Shown here: piece after piece, positions 22,939 to 25,522 of the stretch | How positions within the stretch are numbered: the first letter of the stretch is position 1 | Layout: each line of letters starts with the position of its first letter | Assembly (NCBI GenBank): GCA_002391195.1 | Contig: DGRZ01000113.1 | Location: 1-25,522 of the forward strand | From: Fibrobacter sp. UBA4375 | Lineage (GTDB): Bacteria; Fibrobacterota; Fibrobacteria; Fibrobacterales; Fibrobacteraceae | Direction of reading: 5' to 3' | DNA length: 25,522 bases | Translations under genes and position numbers: made by a program | Notes under the pieces: generated by a model | Database searches by the model: none | What the model saw: the letters and a program-made list of their open reading frames with translations, nothing else | Told to the model about the DNA's origin: nothing

Positions 22939-24060
22939 ATGACTATGATCAACAATCTCCTAAAAATGGTTCTTGCATTTTCCGTTGCAATTTGCATGTT
23001 TGGTTGTGATGCAATGGAAATAGAAAAGGTTAAGGGTGGGACCCTCAATGATTACAAGCAAACGACAATTGGCAAGGCTATCGAAAGTTCTTTTGGCGAT
23101 GTCGAGTGGAAATACTTTGAAACGGATAAGGGCGTGAAGGTTGTCGAGGCGAAAGGTTGGCCGGGCAAAAAAACAATCTATGCTTTCTTTTTATATCAAT
23201 ATGGAGCCCTTTTGACCAAGGAAGATATAGGTTCGTTAGATGCCGAAAGGTTGCTCGCGTTGCGAGATGAGTGCGCAAAATTGGAAAAAGTTGTGATACA
23301 ATTTATTTTTCACGCGAATTCGGATGAATTCGAGGTTGGCTTTTGTGGCCTAGGTACGGAACCAATGAAGTGCAACAGGTTGCTACAGCATATTTACGAT
23401 AATGACACCCATTATGAATCTGTTCACCCGACATGCTCGGCAGTCAATAAGGCTATTTCGAAAGTTGAAAAAGCGCATGCTGAGGCCGAGGCTTCAAAGT
23501 ATGGAACATTTACAGACAACCGTGATGGTTCGCTTTATAAAACTGTTGTGATAGGTGGCAAAACCTGGATGGCGGAAAACCTGAAATACAAAACGGAGAA
23601 AAGTCATTGCTACAATAATGAAGTAGGGATGTGTGCCAAGTATGGCCGTTTGTATGACTGGGATGATGCGATTAAGGCCTGCCCGGAAGGTTGGCATCTG
23701 CCCTCATGGGGAGACTTTGATAAACTTTTTGGTGCGGCAAGGGGTGGAGATTTTTCTAAAGCAGAGGGAAATATCCTAAAAGCGTCTGTAGGCTGGAATG
23801 GTAGTGAAATTGGTACGGATGATGTGGGCTTTTCTGCACTTCCTGGAGGTTATCATGATAGAATTGACAATGATCCGGATTTTCCCGGTCACTATCAAGG
23901 AGAGGGAAGCTCGGCGGGTTTTTGGAGTTCTTCAGAGGCAACGAATGAAATTTGTTATGCGGCGTACCATATGTCTTTGTCGGGAGATTCTGATATGGCA
24001 CTCGCTAGTGCAGAAAGTTGCAAAAGCTGGAGTCTTTCGGTTCGCTGTGTAAAGGACTGA
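22939..24060 (+). CDS. FISUMP-domain lipoprotein
   Basis: A 373-residue secreted protein. The N-terminus has a hydrophobic signal and a lipobox-like MFGC (LLKMVLAFSVAICMFGC), so Cys23 is the likely lipidated residue. Residues about 30-185 are of unknown fold. Residues about 190-372 are the FISUMP domain, seen in GGKTWMAENLKY, CPEGWHLPSWGDFDKLF, GFSALPGGY, GFWSSSEA and the terminal SVRCVKD. This domain is greatly expanded in Fibrobacter and also found in Bacteroidetes and others; its function is not established. ATG 22945 is an alternative start. A strong hairpin follows the stop. Confidence 0.9.
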   Translation: MTMINNLLKMVLAFSVAICMFGCDAMEIEKVKGGTLNDYKQTTIGKAIESSFGDVEWKYFETDKGVKVVEAKGWPGKKTIYAFFLYQYGALLTKEDIGSLDAERLLALRDECAKLEKVVIQFIFHANSDEFEVGFCGLGTEPMKCNRLLQHIYDNDTHYESVHPTCSAVNKAISKVEKAHAEAEASKYGTFTDNRDGSLYKTVVIGGKTWMAENLKYKTEKSHCYNNEVGMCAKYGRLYDWDDAIKACPEGWHLPSWGDFDKLFGAARGGDFSKAEGNILKASVGWNGSEIGTDDVGFSALPGGYHDRIDNDPDFPGHYQGEGSSAGFWSSSEATNEICYAAYHMSLSGDSDMALASAESCKSWSLSVRCVKD

Positions 24061-24062
24061 TA

Positions 24063-24094
24063 GACAAAAGGACGCTTAAAAGCGTCCTTTTGTC
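24063..24094. terminator. Bidirectional terminator between FISUMP gene and carB
   Basis: GACAAAAGGACGCT (24063-24076) and AGCGTCCTTTTGTC (24081-24094) form a perfect 14-bp stem around TAAA, with A- and T-runs inside the arms. It lies three bases past the FISUMP stop and could also end carB transcription. Confidence 0.8.
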
Positions 24095-24104
24095 ATAATA
24101 AAGC

Positions 24105-24180
24105 TAGAGATTGCTTTGGGGCTGTTCGCCCCTCGCAATGACAGGGTGCGTGGCGGCCCTTCGGCAAGCTCAGGGACCTT
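24105..24180. repeat. REP-like repeat segments downstream of carB
   Basis: A hairpin-forming stretch (GGGGCTGTTCGCCCC near 24118-24132) is followed by CTCGCAATGACA. The 28-bp repeat 24153-24180 is shared with 20307-20334. Confidence 0.55.
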
Positions 24181-24193
24181 CCCAAATCACATC

Positions 24194-25522
24194 TTATTTC
24201 TTCACGTGGCGATGGTACTCCTGTAAACTGCACACTTCAAATCTTCCGAAGTCGTGCTTGTCCATGAGGCCTTCGACGGTGGAGGTGAGGGCGGCGATGG
24301 TCGTCGTGATAGGAATGCCGGAGACGACCGCCTTGGAGCGCATCTGGATTTCATCGACCATGGCTTCGGCGCCGTTCTCGGTGGTGTTCACGATCCACTG
24401 CACTTCCTTGTCGTGAATGAGGTCCAGCAGGTTCGGGCGGCCACGGGAGATGCGGAACACGGCGCGGGTCTTGATGCCTTCGTTGTAGAGCATCGTGGAG
24501 GTGCCGCGGGTGGCGTACAGTTCGTAACCGAGGTTCACGAGCTGGCGAATGAGCGGGACTGCCTTCTGCTTGTCTTCGTCTTTGAGCGAGACGAAGATGT
24601 TGCCTTCGCTCGGCACTTTGTTGCCTGCAGCGAGCTGGCTCTTGAGGTAGGCAAGGCCGCGGTCGCGATCGATGCTCATGACTTCGCCGGTGGATTTCAT
24701 TTCCGGAGAAAGCGTGATATCGACACCCGGGAACTTGACGAACGGGAATACGGCTTCCTTGACGCTCACGTAGGGCACGTGGACTTCTTCGGTGAAGCCA
24801 ATTTGTTCAAGGGTTTCGCCGAGCATGCAGCGGCTGGCGTAGCTTGCAAGCGGGACGCCGATGGACTTGGAAACGAACGGTACGGTGCGGGAGGCGCGCG
24901 GGTTCACTTCGATCATGTAGAGTTCGCCATCCTTCACGGCGAGCTGCATGTTCATGAGGCCGCAAACGTGGAGTTCCTTCGCGAATTCCTTGGCGTAGGC
25001 GCGGACCTTGTCCTGGATTTCCTTGGAGAGCGTCATGGGCGGGATGACGCTCGCGGAGTCGCCGGAGTGGATGCCTGCGGGCTCCACGTGTTCCATGATG
25101 GCGCCTACCACGGTGTGCTTGCCGTCGCTGATGCAGTCCACGTCGAGTTCGGTAGCGTCTTCCAAGAAGCGGTCGATAAGAATCGGCTTGCCTTCACCAA
25201 TGGCGGCAGCTTCTTCTACGAACTTGCGGAGGTACTTTTCCTTATAGACAATCACCATGCCGCGGCCGCCGAGAACGAAGCTCGGGCGCACAAGCACGGG
25301 ATAGCCGATCTTTTCGACGATGGTTAGGGCTTCTTCCACGTTGTGGGCGATGCCGCTTTCGGCCTGCTTGATGCCGACCTTGTCAACGAGCTGCTTGAAG
25401 AAGTCGCGGTCTTCGGCGAGGTCGATGTCTTCGGGGCTTGTGCCGACGACGTTTGCACCGGCCTTCTTGAGACGCATGGCGAGGTTCAGCGGAGTCTGGC
25501 CACCGAATTGCACGATGACGCC
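24194..25522 (-). CDS. carB: Carbamoyl-phosphate synthase large subunit, C-terminal part
   Basis: It makes carbamoyl phosphate for arginine and pyrimidines. The frame runs through the right edge (GVIVQFGGQTPLNLA), so only about 443 C-terminal codons are present. They cover the second ATP-grasp half (RPSFVLGGRGMVIV, HVEPAGIHSGDSASVIPP, IEVNPRASRTVPFVSK) and the C-terminal MGS-like allosteric domain (ISRGRPNLLDLIHD, EIQMRSKAVVSGIPITTTI). The stop is TAA at 24196-24194. A damaged duplicate of this same region lies 3.2 kb downstream at 20349-21003. Confidence 0.97.
   Translation of the reverse strand, partial: GVIVQFGGQTPLNLAMRLKKAGANVVGTSPEDIDLAEDRDFFKQLVDKVGIKQAESGIAHNVEEALTIVEKIGYPVLVRPSFVLGGRGMVIVYKEKYLRKFVEEAAAIGEGKPILIDRFLEDATELDVDCISDGKHTVVGAIMEHVEPAGIHSGDSASVIPPMTLSKEIQDKVRAYAKEFAKELHVCGLMNMQLAVKDGELYMIEVNPRASRTVPFVSKSIGVPLASYASRCMLGETLEQIGFTEEVHVPYVSVKEAVFPFVKFPGVDITLSPEMKSTGEVMSIDRDRGLAYLKSQLAAGNKVPSEGNIFVSLKDEDKQKAVPLIRQLVNLGYELYATRGTSTMLYNEGIKTRAVFRISRGRPNLLDLIHDKEVQWIVNTTENGAEAMVDEIQMRSKAVVSGIPITTTIAALTSTVEGLMDKHDFGRFEVCSLQEYHRHVKK

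Noticed and set aside
24254..25327. A 357-codon plus-strand frame over carB
   Set aside because: Antisense to well-supported carB; composition is Gly/Val/His-rich and without motifs.

Overview
The window looks like Fibrobacter (phylum Fibrobacterota). The strongest marker is a lipoprotein at 22939-24060 ending in the FISUMP (Fibrobacter succinogenes major paralogous) domain. The LL-diaminopimelate aminotransferase route, the GC-rich core genes and AT-rich spacers, and a recurring TTGC-N16/17-TATATT promoter shape fit this. The genus is an inference; no rRNA is present.

Left part (1-14.2 kb): a nitrogen-assimilation neighbourhood. gltB-gltD-nadE (383-8256) encode glutamate synthase and glutamine-dependent NAD+ synthetase. 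dapF-dapL and a NifA-like sigma-54 activator (8416-12318) follow on the same strand. A convergent glnK-amtB pair (14173 down to 12451) encodes a PII protein and an ammonium channel. Three exact sigma-54 promoters (TGGCAC-N5-TTGCA) lie before gltB, dapF and glnK. Each is preceded by paired sites resembling TTTACAA-N3-TTGTAAA, with centres 30-32 bp apart and about 107-152 bp upstream of the predicted start. This suggests a local sigma-54 regulon, probably run by the activator encoded inside it. The PII protein lacks the uridylylated Tyr51. Three spacers here are built of degenerate 7-bp repeats.

Middle part (14.4-16.4 kb): a GNAT acetyltransferase, a structured dispersed repeat, and toxin-antitoxin debris. 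The debris holds an antitoxin with a 41-codon PIN-toxin stump, and an antitoxin with a YafQ-like toxin broken by an amber codon. Two very short ORFs follow, one with a C9 tract.

Accessory operon (16.4-20.2 kb): five same-strand genes of lower GC. They encode an SPFH protein with a C-terminal GYF_2 domain, a short GYF_2 protein, a four-helix membrane protein, a double zinc-ribbon protein with a C-terminal membrane anchor, and a second membrane protein. It partly resembles the Bacillus YdjG/YdjI membrane-stress module but has no PspA here. This is the best candidate for an undescribed system.

Right part (20.3-25.5 kb): a decayed partial copy of the carB 3' end (20349-21003), a second copy of the structured repeat, a divergent pair (AlbA/Schlafen-type regulator and the FISUMP lipoprotein), and the real carB running off the right edge. 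The two carB copies are in direct orientation and bracket the accessory pair. No tRNA, rRNA, CRISPR array, integrase or transposase was recognised.
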